64,000 nucleotides of DNA from Rugalucina vietnamica (Eukaryota > Mollusca > Bivalvia > Lucinida > Lucinidae), in contig OZ024869.1 of NCBI GenBank assembly GCA_964017185.1, forward strand, positions 68,294,315-68,358,314, given 5' to 3'. This document shows positions 11,901 through 20,583 of the stretch, piece after piece (within the stretch, counting starts at the first letter, position 1; each line of letters starts with the position of its first letter). The notes under the pieces are model-generated. The model did no database searches. It was not told the origin of the DNA and was given only the letters and a program-made list of their open reading frames with translations. A program made the translations under genes and the position numbers.

Positions 11901-14900
11901 ATGCCCATATATGGTAAAAGCCCTTCAAAAATCTTCTTCTCCAGAACCGATGGACCGATTTCAACAAAACTTGACATGAAGCATCGATGGCTCAAGCACT
12001 ACAATGTGTATTATAAATCGTGACCCTGTGATGACCTTGACCTTCTTTACGGCAAGGTCAACATAGGTCACCAGTGCATTTGAATGGGGAAAAATTTTAA
12101 AATGTCATTTAAAGTGAAAATCTTGCAGAAAATGGGCAGTAGGACTGAATATTGATGATTCTGAAAAATTTTGACCCCAGGGACTCATCTGCCCCCACCC
12201 CGGGGCAATATACCTGTACATTACCATCATATTCAAACATCATCTCCTCTGAAACCGCTAGGCCAATCAAAGCCAAATTTTATGTGAAGCATCAATAGGA
12301 AGGGGGAACCAATGTAAATATAAGAAATCCAGGTCACGTGACCAAGATGGCCGCCATGCCCATATATGGTAAAAACCCTTCAAAAATCTTCTTCTCCAGA
12401 ACCGGTGGACCAATTTCAATGAAACTTGGCATGAAGCATTGATGGCTCAAGCACTACAATGTATATATAAATCATGACCCTGTGATGACCTTGACCTTTT
12501 TTACGGCAAGGTCAACATAGGACACCAATGCATTTGAATGGGAAAAACTTTTAAAATGTCATTTAAAGTGAAAGTCTTGTAGGAAATGGGCAGTAGGACT
12601 GAATATTGATGATTCTGAAACAAATTGGATGCCAGGGGCTTATTTGCCCCCACCCCCGGGCAATATACATGTATATTTCCATAATATTCAAATGTCTTCT
12701 CTGAAACTGCTTGGCCAACCAAAGCCAAATTTAATATGAAGCATCCTTAGGAAGGGGGAACCAATGTGTATATAAAAAATCGAGGTCACATGACCAAGAT
12801 GGCCACCATGCCCATATATGGTAAAAACCCTTCAAATATCTTCTTCTCTTAAACCGATAGATTGACTTCAATGAAACTTGGCGTGAAGCATCCATGGCTA
12901 TAGTACTACAAGGTATATATAAATCATGACCCTGTGATGACCTTGACCAAGTTTATGGCAAGGTCAACATGGGTTGCCCATGCATTTGAATGGGAAAAAC
13001 TGTTAAAATGTCATTTGAAGGGAAAAACCAGCAAGAAATTGGCAAATGGACAGACAGTGATGTAGATAATTATTTTTCACAATGCGTACTGTACGCATCA
13101 AAATAAATGCACACTGCGTACCGACAATACAACTGTGTACACGTTTTCTGAGGATTCTTATTCTAACCACTCCTTTAGAAGCAATTAAACTTATAGATAC
13201 ATGTATGTGTACACGTATGGATAAGACAATTTCTTCAAGTAATGAAAACTCAAGTAAATTGGCTACCAATCCTGTAATTACATGTTATTCTAATATTTAG
13301 GCGTGTTAAACCATACTTTTGTCCCCAGCATAGATAATAAGAGAAAAAAAAAATAGGAAAACATGATAAACTGGGCTGGCTGTAGAACATGGAATACATC
13401 AAGTTTAAATTAAAAACAATGACCGGAAATCGATGCAAAATGCCTATTCAATAAACAAAAGTGACACACTAAACTTCGTGAATAAATCTTTGGTAAACGG
13501 TTTGTCTGGCCAAGGAACTGAACGGAGAGCGCGTGAAGATACATTCTATATTGCATGATATGTAAATATGGAACGAGCAAAAGCTACATTAATAACTACT
13601 TTTCCATTGTTGACAGAGCAGCCAGACAAACCTAGTTGAAGAATTGTCATTTTGTGACAATTTTATAGATTTTTTTTTATCTGAGTATGCATAAAACTGA
13701 AAAATGTTTGCGCACCGCTGATTTTTACTGCGTACATGGTACGCACAGGTCCGAATTTTCTATGCGTACAGAGCGAAAAATCGTGCGTACATTCGCAGTA
13801 CGCATCGTTATCTATTTTGCTGGACAGAATATTGATTATTATGAAAAAAGAAAATGGCCCAAGGGCTTCATCTGCCCCTGCACTGGGGTTAAATACCATA
13901 ATATTCAAACATGTTTATTGGTATATGCAGCAGACTCAGGTGAGCGTTTACAGGACCATTGGTCCTCTGGTTTCTCAAAACATTTATTGTTGGTACACTT
14001 AAGAACGAGGCGGTTCTATAGAGTACCCACAATTAATGTTTTGGATCATAAATAAGGAAAATAGGTTTACCCCTGCAAACCCCATTTTCACTATATAAAA
14101 GTAGGGTTAAAGGTGTATTTATTGCACAGACATGTTATCCTGATTATTTAGGTTTGTGAATGTGCTACTGTGAGGCTAGCCTAGGTACAGTATGAACAGT
14201 CCATACATGGCCTCTCTGATACTCCTTTACCATGGAGTCTACAAATCAAAGTTCTACAATACCTGATAGGCAGATAGTTTTTAGTCAGCAGCCTGAAAGT
14301 AGAATTAACCACAACAAAATTAAATTAAGGATCCAGGTCTCGAGGTTATAAAACTTTTTTCATGCTCAGCTCAGTAGATCGTAAAATTCAAACTGCTTAT
14401 AAATGCTGATATAGCCAAAGTAAATTGAAATTACAGTTCTAGATCACCAAGGCCTGTAATTTATCCTGCTTATGAATGTTAAAATGCAACAGTTGTTGGC
14501 ATTTTAACATTTATGAGCAGGATAAATTTTGGCTCAGCTGAGCTGAGCATGAAAAAAGTTTTATAACCTCGAAGCCTGATCAGAGGAGCAGTCTCATCAT
14601 TGGCCATGTGTTTGATCTCAGTAAACAATCTGTTGGTTGTGTCAGGATGAGACACTACTTCCTGTGTACTAACTTGTACTATGGACAGAAATAATGTGTC
14701 TTCCTCAAGGGCACAACAAATGGGGAGCGCCATGGCCTAGTGGTGGAGTGTCAGACTTCAAATCAAGGTCCGGGGTTCCATCCCTGTTGCACAGTTTTAT
14801 GTCCATGAGCAAGACACATTAGTACTGGTAAATACCTAGGTAGCAGTGGCACCCCACGGACGTGACTGAAAAATTGTTGACTGGGACGTTAAATCACAAA

Positions 14901-15451
14901 AACAAACAAGCTGAACAACTTGGTGCTGGGTTTCATGGTCCAAACCCACAACAATATGAGCCGCTTCATGAGAAAAACAGATTTTTGCCTATGCAATAAC
15001 AAAGGCGCAGATCAGCTTCTTAAACTGCGAAGCTGATCACGCCTTTGTTTTCGCTACATGGATAGTACAATACCTCTACTTTCTAAATCCAGAATTTCCA
15101 GTCTCTAGCCATCTTCCCTGCTTGTACAGATCAGTTTGTATTGCACCTGGTCGAAAACCCTGATGACAGTTTTTCTCATGTTGCGGCTCATATTATTAAG
15201 TAAACTGATCATGAGTTTCTTGCGTTGTTCAAATATTTATCCTCTAAATCTTTTCATTCTACAGAATGGACCTTGAAGACGAACGTCAGGCTGAAGAACT
15301 ACATCGCCAGCAGTACGAGCAGAACCTGAGAGTCATGGAAAACTTTGACCCTGGCGATTACATCATTGATGATGAGGCTGATTACCACGATTACCATGAT
15401 TACCTGGATGATGATGATGATTACTATGATCCTAACGGAGAACCATGCTGA
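2802..15451 (+). CDS. Kelch-like protein (BTB-BACK-kelch), CUL3-adaptor type; 8 exons, 5' end missing
   Basis: Exons: 2802-2918 (start uncertain), 4387-5455, 6159-6304, 7347-7449, 8394-8570, 9812-9940, 10907-10997 and 15265-15451. All internal introns are GT/AG and the phases join; exons 2-8 sum to 1902 bp, or 633 codons plus stop. The product has a BTB fold (FCDFNIKVEGRLYK, then VHRLVLASCSDYFKAML), a BACK domain (MTFENAEELLNIGEIF onwards) and about six kelch blades with GG and spaced Y/W signatures (YVIAGKDD, YVCGGVD, YTAGGYN, VILGGVD). A very acidic, Tyr/Asp-rich tail ends in NGEPC. Family knowledge: such proteins bind CUL3 through BTB/BACK and present a substrate through the propeller. The paralogue within the family cannot be named. 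The start codon is not found: the frame upstream of 2802 reaches a stop at 2781 without a Met, so at least one exon lies further upstream. Three exons have tandem duplications. Confidence 0.9.
3627..3861. mobile_element. M1 MITE copy
   Basis: A complete 235-bp copy. The ends TGAGCCGCC...GGCGGCTCA are perfect inverted termini extending through GTGGGAAAACCAACAAT. An internal hairpin is centred on GATCAGCTTCG...CGAAGCTGATC. The flanks read ATA|TGAG...CTCA|TAT, consistent with a TA target duplication. Confidence 0.88.
4387..5455 (+). CDS. Kelch-like large exon: rest of BTB, BACK, kelch blades 1-2
   Basis: The acceptor is TTTTAG at 4381-4386 and the donor GTAAGT starts at 5456 (phase 1). It opens with VHRLVLASCSDYFKAML, the conserved BTB helix after the first strands. 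It then gives a complete BACK domain, a linker (RTRVRSTQQT) and the first kelch blades (IIQMGG; ILTGGYDYVLDD). An open frame starting at Met 4432 is only the internal part of this exon. Confidence 0.93.
6159..6304 (+). CDS. Kelch-like exon: kelch blade 3
   Basis: After AATTTCAG, the split Arg codon gives RCIYVIAGKDDRQSLSSVEK, then ETWSYVKALPQ and DHAAVTCEGK. This is a textbook kelch motif with GK in place of GG. The donor GTATAT follows in phase 0. Confidence 0.9.
6461..6696. mobile_element. M1 MITE copy
   Basis: Full-length, with TGAGCCGCCTCGTGGGAAAA at one end and CCCATGAGGCGGCTCA at the other. It lies in the intron after kelch blade 3. Confidence 0.88.
6740..7235. repeat. Direct duplication in the kelch-like gene intron
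   Basis: GATAGCCTCCCTTG...GGTGCAACGTATTAG...GCTTGTAATATGCA...TTCAAACTCGAAACTTTGTGAATCGAG...ACCACCCTTGGTGGATGA...GCTTTTCCACCGACG occurs at about 6759-6920 and again at 7071-7228, a step of about 312 bp. Confidence 0.8.
7347..7449 (+). CDS. Kelch-like exon: kelch blade 4
   Basis: The frame after TTCACAG reads IYVCGGVDRLEVKKNVWCYD, then PARNNWSKRAPLNS. The donor GTAGGT at 7450 leaves a phase-1 G, which joins CT of the next exon to give Ala (NSARAGHG). Reading past the donor gives an 84-residue open frame that is not the spliced product. Confidence 0.88.
8001..8393 (+). pseudogene. Three truncated tandem copies of the kelch blade-5 exon
   Basis: Units start after TATTTTACAG at 8001, 8132 and 8263, an exact 131-bp step that continues to the intact exon at 8394. 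Each repeats the exon's first part through the residues EKY and then runs into TAA, TGA and TAA respectively, followed by the next unit's acceptor. None has its own donor. The second and third copies look nearly identical, and the first is more diverged. Using any of these acceptors would stop translation within about 36 codons. Confidence 0.9.
8394..8570 (+). CDS. Kelch-like exon: kelch blade 5 (the intact copy of four)
   Basis: The acceptor is TATTTTACAG. The frame reads RAGHGVVCIGKFLYTAGGYN, then SISIRNRCLVSAEKY, SVETDQWTKITGLDSG and IAHFGML. The donor is GTAACT at 8571. It is the fourth member of a 131-bp tandem array and the only one continuing past EKY to a proper donor. Confidence 0.88.
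8594..8819. mobile_element. M1 MITE copy
   Basis: TGAGCCGTCGTGAGAAAA...TTTTCTCGCATTGTGGCTCA, diverged termini. It starts 24 bp past the blade-5 donor. Confidence 0.8.
9152..9506 (+). pseudogene. Broken extra copy of kelch blade-6 exon, with 107-bp triplication
   Basis: After TTTTTCCAG, the sequence gives LNKRIVILGGVDTA as in the true exon at 9812. It then frameshifts and reaches a stop within NA*. From GACACTGCAGTC onward, the exon's 3' half plus following intron is repeated three times at 9186, 9293 and 9400, each step exactly 107 bp. No usable donor is present where the true exon has one. Confidence 0.85.
9812..9940 (+). CDS. Kelch-like exon: kelch blade 6
   Basis: After ATGTTTCAG, the frame gives VLNKRIVILGGVDTAGSLS, then TMHEYDPEKDRWKVFGELP and RPIK. 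The donor GTAAGT is at 9941 (phase 1). An M1 MITE starts only 12 bp beyond the donor. Confidence 0.9.
9953..10175. mobile_element. M1 MITE copy
   Basis: TGAGCCGCGTCAGGAGAAAA...TTTTTCTCGTGTAGCAGGTCA. It starts 12 bp after the blade-6 donor at 9941. Confidence 0.8.
10265..10331. repeat. Perfect 67-bp palindrome
   Basis: A 32-base arm (GACATGGATTTGTCACATTT...) and its exact reverse complement are separated by AAT. It lies in an intron of the kelch-like gene. Confidence 0.95.
10643..10878. mobile_element. M1 MITE copy
   Basis: TGAGCCCGTGCATGAGAAAA...TTTTCTTATTCAGTGGCTCA. It ends 28 bp before the exon at 10907. Confidence 0.78.
10907..10997 (+). CDS. Kelch-like exon: end of propeller
   Basis: After GATATTTCAG, the frame reads NMACCAVTVKLTDTG, then CMEDESDEISDHYNH. 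The donor GTAAGT is at 10998 (phase 2). It closes the last kelch blade (ACCAVTVK) and begins the acidic tail. An M1 MITE ends 28 bp upstream. Confidence 0.85.
11238..13970 (+). mobile_element. P1 element A (monomer array, hairpin ends)
   Basis: It starts AGCTCACCTGAGCCATTAGG (self-complementary with CTCACAAGGTGAGCTTA) and a GTCCGTCGTC microsatellite. It then has about four monomers of roughly 450 bp, each opening near GAAACCGCTTGGCCAATC. It ends with CTCAGGTGAGCG, then the hairpin AGGACCATTGGTCCT followed by CTGG. A foreign insertion occupies 13055-13822. There is no transposase frame. Confidence 0.88.
13055..13822. mobile_element. 768-bp insertion inside P1 element A
   Basis: The sibling monomer at about 26492-26505 reads straight through (ATGGACAGAATATTG), defining the empty site. 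The insertion is flanked by GACAGA on both sides. Its ends are CAGTGATGTAGATAA and TTATCTATTTTGCTG, a short imperfect inverted pair rich in GCGTAC motifs. No coding frame is recognised. Confidence 0.7.
13985..14150. repeat. Dispersed repeat K (TACCCACAAT...ATGTTTT family)
   Basis: GGCGGTTCTATAGAGTACCC...ATGTTTT...TATATAAAAGTAGGGTT recurs at about 37510-37650, 49315-49500 and 50279-50450. Better copies carry AACATAGATTGTGG and its inverse at each end. Confidence 0.6.
14335..14576. mobile_element. Fold-back element
   Basis: The outer arms CTCGAGGTTATAAAACTTTTTTCATGCTCAG and CTGAGCATGAAAAAAGTTTTATAACCTCGA are inverted. Inner arms (TATCCTGCTTATGAATGTTAAAATGC and its inverse) surround a short loop near 14491. 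The whole could fold into a long two-part stem. Confidence 0.8.
14722..14910 (+). mobile_element. tRNA-derived SINE
   Basis: A box A-like TGGCCTAGTGG lies 46 bp upstream of a box B-like GGTTCCATCCC. A central body follows, then a tail ending GACGTTAAATCACAAAAACA. This layout (tRNA head, conserved body, GACGTTAAA A-rich tail) is typical of invertebrate SINEs. The internal boxes could drive RNA polymerase III, though box B lacks the usual central A. Confidence 0.75.
14957..15190. mobile_element. M1 MITE copy
   Basis: TGAGCCGCTTCATGAGAAAA...TTTTTCTCATGTTGCGGCTCA. It lies 74 bp before the terminal kelch-like exon. Confidence 0.85.
15265..15451 (+). CDS. Kelch-like terminal exon: acidic Tyr/Asp tail and stop
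   Basis: The acceptor TTCTACAG ends at 15264. The frame gives MDLEDERQAEELHRQQYEQN, then LRVMENFDPGDYIIDDEAD, repeated HDY units, five Asp and YYDPNGEPC before TGA. The joining phase (AT + A) agrees with the previous exon. The Met at 15266 is internal, not a start. A poly(A) signal AATAAA follows at 15586. Confidence 0.85.
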
Positions 15452-15585
15452 TGTTGTTGTGTCGCTATAGGGACTGAATCTGAAACTTTCTGATAAATAT
15501 GAATCACAAGGTGTCAGTGTAGGAATTGAACTTTGTCAAAATGTTTGAATTTATTAGGTTACAAAGAATGAGATTGAATATGGAC

Positions 15586-15591
15586 AATAAA
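15586..15591 (+). terminator. Poly(A) signal of the kelch-like gene
   Basis: AATAAA lies 135 bp after the stop codon and before the first decayed copy of the terminal exon, so those copies probably lie outside the transcript. Confidence 0.5.
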
Positions 15592-15602
15592 ATGTTTTGT
15601 AA

Positions 15603-16165
15603 TCAGATTACATCATCTATGATAAGGCTGATAACATCAATGATTATGATTACTAATGGCGAAGTATGCTAATGTTATTGTTCTGTAGGGACTAAATTTT
15701 TACACAATATTGTGAATTTACTAGAACAAATGGGGGCAATTTAAGTAAGTGTAATGAGATTACATTATTGACAAGGCTGATAACCTAGTGTACCTTGATG
15801 ATGATGATTATAGTAATCCAAATTGAGAACCATGCTGATGTTATTGTGTTATTATGGGAACTAAAATTTAAAAATTATTTTGAACACATTAAAAGTTTGT
15901 GTAATCAAATAACAGCATTAATGACTAGGCTGATTGATATGATTACTCAGGTGTGGATGAGTACTATGGGGAGCCTTGTTTATGTTATTGTGTTATTATA
16001 GGGATTCAAATTTGTGTATTCAGATTACATCATTGACAACGAGGCTGGTTACAATGAACTAATGATGATGATGATGATGATGATTACTTTGACCCAAATG
16101 GGAAACCATGCTGATGTTGTGTCGCTATATGGACTGAATCTGCTGATAAAGGGGCTGAACTTTAT
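15603..16165 (+). pseudogene. Four decayed tandem copies of the kelch-like terminal exon tail
   Basis: Blocks starting near 15604, 15760, 15902 and 16024 repeat the coding tail. Each has GATTACATCAT-like sequence, GAGGCTGAT, runs of GATGAT, an AACCATGCTGATG-like stop region, then TGTCGCTATAGGGACT of the 3' UTR. They carry frameshifts and stops. The last copy is closest to the real exon at its 3' end. The step is roughly 120-155 bp. Confidence 0.75.
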
Positions 16166-17660
16166 TTCAGGGATGTGAATGAAGGGAACAAAATTTGAAA
16201 ATTAACTTCCTGAAATTTACAGATGAGATGTGGGTATTCTGAGAATAATTAACAAAGGATTGTCTTAGTATCCATGAAAATAAAATTTTTGGAATCTCAT
16301 TAAGACCGACCTAATGCTTAAACACTATTTTACACAGAAAGATATAGTACAAAAGAAAAATTAAAAGTTGTTTGAGTGGTCTTGCATGGTGGCAACTTTA
16401 GGTAAACCACTGATCTAGCAGCATACTCTGACCCCTACATTGATAACAGGAGCAGCTGCTGGGGTAAATGTCAAGCAAGCAATTTTTGTTTGCTCAACAC
16501 CATATTTGTAGCTATTTGTTAGGCAGGTTGTTGCTATTCAATAATAGTATCGTTTCTGGAATATAATCTCTATGGCAATTTGGTGCATTTCTAGTTTATT
16601 AAATGGCTATGTAAAGCCAGAGATACTGTCTTAAGATTATACTGGAGATTTGTCTGCTAGTCGTAACGAGTTCATTCTGTATACCAAACAAAAGAGAAAC
16701 TTGTATGCTAAAATTCTCTATTTATCTTTAGAGACTAGAATAAAATAGGTCATAAATTCTTTTATTTATTCAAATTTTGCTAAAACTCAAGTAAAACAAA
16801 GATGTAAGCCTGTGAAAATGGATTGCTGGACTCATTCGATCTGCTCCTTGGGAATTGTATTCTTCCTTGCAAAAAGCAAACCCGTCTTTCTTGCTAAAAC
16901 CATAACTATGTCTTAACTGAGTATTACACCTTAACCACTTTATAACACTTTTGTTTGGATTCAAGCCAATTTCCGTGTTAGCTATCCAATCTGTGCTATA
17001 ATGACAGTAAAATGTATAGACATAGCAAAAATAATCTAAAATGACCAACTTGGGTCCAACAATGATCAGTGTTATATCCAAAATTGTTATAATGATTTGT
17101 GTTATAAAGAGGTCCAGGTGTACATACAAAGTTTTTGATGTTTTCTTGAATGGCAAGAATACACGCATATTTGTACAAGTTAATTTTTTCATTAAAAACA
17201 TTTGGTCTTCATGAATACACATATTGATATTAAACATTTGGTCTTCATGAATATTGATATTAAAGTCATCGGACAAGATTCTTTGACATGGGAATAAGAA
17301 GTGAAGTTTTCTAGTTTACTTGTCCCTGGACCAGTGAATTTTTGTAACATTTTCAAAGCCCTAACAGATGTAATTTTTTTGATTAAAATGTAGAAAAATC
17401 AAAATGTGAGCATGTGTTGCAGGCATGTTTTCAAAGGTACTGTCCCCAAAGATTTAGAGTTTGCATTTCCTACTGCAAGTTGCAAAATCTGTTTGAAACG
17501 TTTTTAAAGTCCACTCATGCCTTTTTGTCTGTACAGAACAAATTTTGATAAATTCGATAAATAATGCTAAATTCTTTTCATAGTTTGTTATTAAAGTTTA
17601 TCTCTAGTCTGCAAGGCTATACTGTAGGTAGCTTCTGCAATAACTCTATTTGCAAAAAGA
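16166..17660. other. Intergenic stretch downstream of the kelch-like gene
   Basis: No gene is supported. Bases 16925-17125 are the inverted counterpart of 56993-57172 (GTTATAAAGAGGTCCAGGTGTA and AACACTGATCAGTGTTGGA-like blocks), so the long minus-strand open frame here overlaps a dispersed repeat. Confidence 0.5.
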
Positions 17661-17666
17661 TACATA

Positions 17667-17902
17667 TGAGCCACCTCGTGGGAAAACCAACAATGTGGTT
17701 TCTGAACAGGTCCGACACAAACCGACCTGTCCAGCTACAGAAGCAGGCTAGAAGCTTGAAATTTTGGAATTAAGTGGAGGAGGAATTCTACTATCCGAGT
17801 AGCGAAAACAAAGGCGCTGATCAGCTTCGCGGTTACCGCGAAGCTGATCTGCGCCTTTGTTTTCGCCTATGCAGATTGTTGATTTTCCCATGAGGCGGCT
17901 CA
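17667..17902. mobile_element. M1 MITE copy
   Basis: Full-length with near-perfect TGAGCCACC...GGCGGCTCA ends and the internal hairpin AAGGCGCTGATCAGCTTCGC / GCGAAGCTGATCTGCGCCTT. Confidence 0.9.
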
Positions 17903-17951
17903 TATATATATATGTACCTTTGTAAGAGAACTGCCTTAAATCTCCTCTACA

Positions 17952-18455
17952 TGGTAAGAAAACACTCTCCTCTACATGGTAAGAAAACACTATCACAAGA
18001 ACACTACCAGAGCAGTAACTATCACAAAGATTTGTCATATTAATGTAGTAAGAAAACACTATCACAAGAACACTACCAGAGCAGTAACTATCACAAAGAT
18101 TTGTCATATTAATGTAGTAAGAAAATACTATCACAAGAACACTACCAGAGCAGTAACTATCACAAAGATTTGTCATATTAATGTAGTAAGAAAACACTAT
18201 CACAAGAACACTACCAGAGCAGTAACTATCACAAAGATTTGTCATATTAATGTAGTAAGAAAATACTATCACAAGAACACTACCAGAGCAGTAACTATCA
18301 CAAAGATTTGTCATATTAATGTAGTAAGAAAATACTATCACAAGAACACTACCAGAGCAGTAACTATCACAAAGATTTGTCATATTAATGTAGTAAGAAA
18401 ACACTATCACAAGAACACTACCAGAGCAGTAACTATCACAAAGATTTGTCATATT
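17952..18455. repeat. 69-bp tandem repeat, about seven units
   Basis: The unit (GTAGTAAGAAAACACTATCAC...CATATTAAT) recurs exactly every 69 bp with very few changes (AAACAC versus AAATAC). Because 69 is a multiple of three, both strands carry long artificial open frames of 23-residue repeats. Confidence 0.95.
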
Positions 18456-18681
18456 GCCTTAGTGCTCAATTTGTTTATTATTGTGTTGTTTTCATTATAA
18501 CTTGAATAAAAATCTTCTGTATAGACAACTGTCTCTCAATTTACTGTCATGTTTTCTACCATTATTTTACATTTATTTTATGGGGCTGTGTTGACTTTGT
18601 TTTTTGTGTACAAGAAATTGTGTTGTATGTTAACTGTTGTTATTAAGGTTTGTCAACCATTTGAATTATTTCACATCATTT

Positions 18682-18900
18682 AGGTTGCAATGTGAGAAAA
18701 CCTTTCTTCAGGGATTCCAACAAGGTCAGACACAAACCAGCCTGTACAGTCTCGGAAAAAGGCTAGAAACTTGAAATTTCAGATATAAAAGAAGAGGGAT
18801 TGTACTATCCCTGTAGCAAAAACAAAGGCACTGATCAGCAGCTGATTTGCATCTTTGTTTTCGCATATGCAAAAATCTGGTTCTCTCATGAGGCGGCTCA
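18682..18900. mobile_element. M1 MITE copy, diverged
   Basis: The core (GTCAGACACAAACCAGCCTGTACAG ... GCATATGCAAAAATCTGG) and the right terminus ATGAGGCGGCTCA are clear. The left terminus is decayed. Confidence 0.75.
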
Positions 18901-19058
18901 TTTGGGCATGGCCAATCAACCACTGTTCCTAGTCTACACATGCTTCCCTCATGCTGTCTTATGCACATTCCTTCCACCATGAACAACCACTCTTTAGTGC
19001 AATAGTCCATCACTTGCCTCATAAGCCAGGGTTTGGGCTCCTTTGGAATAAGACTAAA

Positions 19059-19738
19059 CCAGAGGACCATTCCTCCTGAGAACGCTCACCTGAGATTTTT
19101 TGCCTTTGAAAAATGACCTTAGACAAAAATGACCTTGACCTTGACTCCTAACATAACTTATAGAGCGTGTGTTTGGGATTCTCCAATGGTACCATTGGTT
19201 GGTAACATTTGTACCATTGGTACCAATTTAATTGCCAATGGTACCAATTTAATTACCAATGGTACCATTGCTAAAGAAATTGGTGCAAATGGTAATGCCA
19301 ATGGTACCAATGAAAAAAAAAACAAAACAACTCCCTGAAAAAAACCAACATTTTCACTTTTTTTCCATTTCCATTAAAAAGCCTAATGTAGTATGTGACC
19401 AAATTTGACCTTACCATAAAATAGGTCAAGGTCAACCCAAGGTCATGATTTATACAAACTATGATGGGCCAGAGTCCCTGATGCTATATATTAAGTTTCT
19501 TTGAAATCTGTCCATTGGTTCCAGAGAAGGTTTTTGCTATTTATAGTCATGGCAGCCATTCTGGTCATGTGACCTGAACCATTTATACAAACTTTCCTCC
19601 CCCCCCCCCCCCCCCCAGGATGCTCCACATGAAGTTTGGCTTTGAATGGCCCAGCAGTTTCAGAGGAGATGTTTGAACATTGTGGACAACAATGACAACT
19701 ACGACAGAGCATACTATAAGCTCACCTTCAGGTGAGCT
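19059..19738 (-). mobile_element. P1 element B, short and diverged
   Basis: In minus orientation it runs from AGCTCACCTGAAGGTGAGCTTATAGT (19738 leftward) to CTCAGGTGAGCG and ...CCTCTGG at 19059. It has about one monomer, with a run of C/G at 19599-19617 and an insertion of GGTACC palindromes at 19185-19311. Confidence 0.75.
19185..19311. repeat. Cluster of nested ATTGGTACCAAT palindromes
   Basis: TGGTACCATTGG, ATTGGTACCAATTTAATTGC, CCAATGGTACCAATTTAATT and similar blocks alternate in both orientations. Six GGTACC or near-GGTACC cores occur within about 125 bp. Confidence 0.85.
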
Positions 19739-19904
19739 AAAAATGAAGTCGAGGGTTTCTTCTCATTCTCATTGTTTAATAATGTACAAAATATGTACTT
19801 AGAAAGCACTAGCACCCTCCTGACATGACTGAAAAACAGTTGCATAGTTAAGCCTTGATCAAAGTCTTCTGTGCCTCTCTTTTACCATTGAGCTAAGTCT
19901 TAAA

Positions 19905-20111
19905 AAATCAGTCTTTGTGGTTTCCAACCAGAAATGATACAAACTGGCCTGTACAGTCACAGAAGAAAAACAGCAGCTTGTAATGTTGGATTCAAGAAGA
20001 GGAAATTTACTGATGTGTGAAACCAAAGGCGTGAATCAGCTTTGAAGCTGATCTGAGTCTTTGTTATAGCATAAGTAAGCAAAAAGCCATTTTTCTTGTG
20101 ATGTGGCTTGA
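19905..20111. mobile_element. M1 MITE copy, strongly decayed
   Basis: GTTTCCAACCAGAAATGATACAAACTGGCCTGTACAGTCACAGAAG and the GCGTGAATCAGCTTTGAAGCTGATCTGAG hairpin remain. The termini are poor. Confidence 0.6.
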
Positions 20112-20291
20112 TAAGCTGCTTTGACTGACACTTTTTCTGAGTTATGTATTCCAAACCACTTGCAATTCTTCTAACATTCACTGAAAAGCTTGCATAGATC
20201 TCTGAAGTTTCCATTTAAATGACATGAATGATTCTTAGCAGTTTTGAAGTCTACAATTTAAATCTGTAATGGATATCAGTGTTGAAATATT

Positions 20292-20529
20292 TGAGCCGCG
20301 TCGTGAGAAAATTGGATTTTTGCCTAGGCGAAAACAAAAGCGCAGACCAGCTTTGCAGTAACTGCGAAGCTGATCAGCACCTTTGTTTTTGCTACATGGA
20401 TAAAAAAATTTTCTCTTCTTCTTAAATCCGAAATTTCAAGGCTCTTGCCTGCTTCTGTGACTGTACAGGTTGGTTTGTGTCAGACCTGGTCGGAAACCCC
20501 AAAGATCCGTTTTCTTGTGTTGTGACTCA
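20292..20529. mobile_element. M1 MITE copy
   Basis: TGAGCCGCGTCGTGAGAAAA...TTTTCTTGTGTTGTGACTCA, with the internal hairpin intact. Confidence 0.82.
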
Positions 20530-20583
20530 TTTTATTTGCTTCATTATTTAGTTATATACAGATCAGCTTTTACCAGTGCAGGT

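Noticed and set aside
14722-14910. Functional tRNA gene
   Set aside because: Box A- and box B-like sequences are present, but the arms do not form a cloverleaf with a clean anticodon stem, and the sequence continues into a SINE body and A-rich tail.
16770-17276. 168-codon minus-strand open frame
   Set aside because: It overlaps a dispersed repeat whose inverted copy at 56993-57172 is not open, and no family resemblance was seen.
17952-18455. CRISPR-like array
   Set aside because: The repeats are contiguous with no unique spacers, and the sequence is eukaryotic.
17748-18500. Open frames of 234 (minus) and 174 (plus) codons
   Set aside because: Produced by a 69-bp tandem repeat whose length is a multiple of three. 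Opposite strands are equally open and neither resembles a protein.
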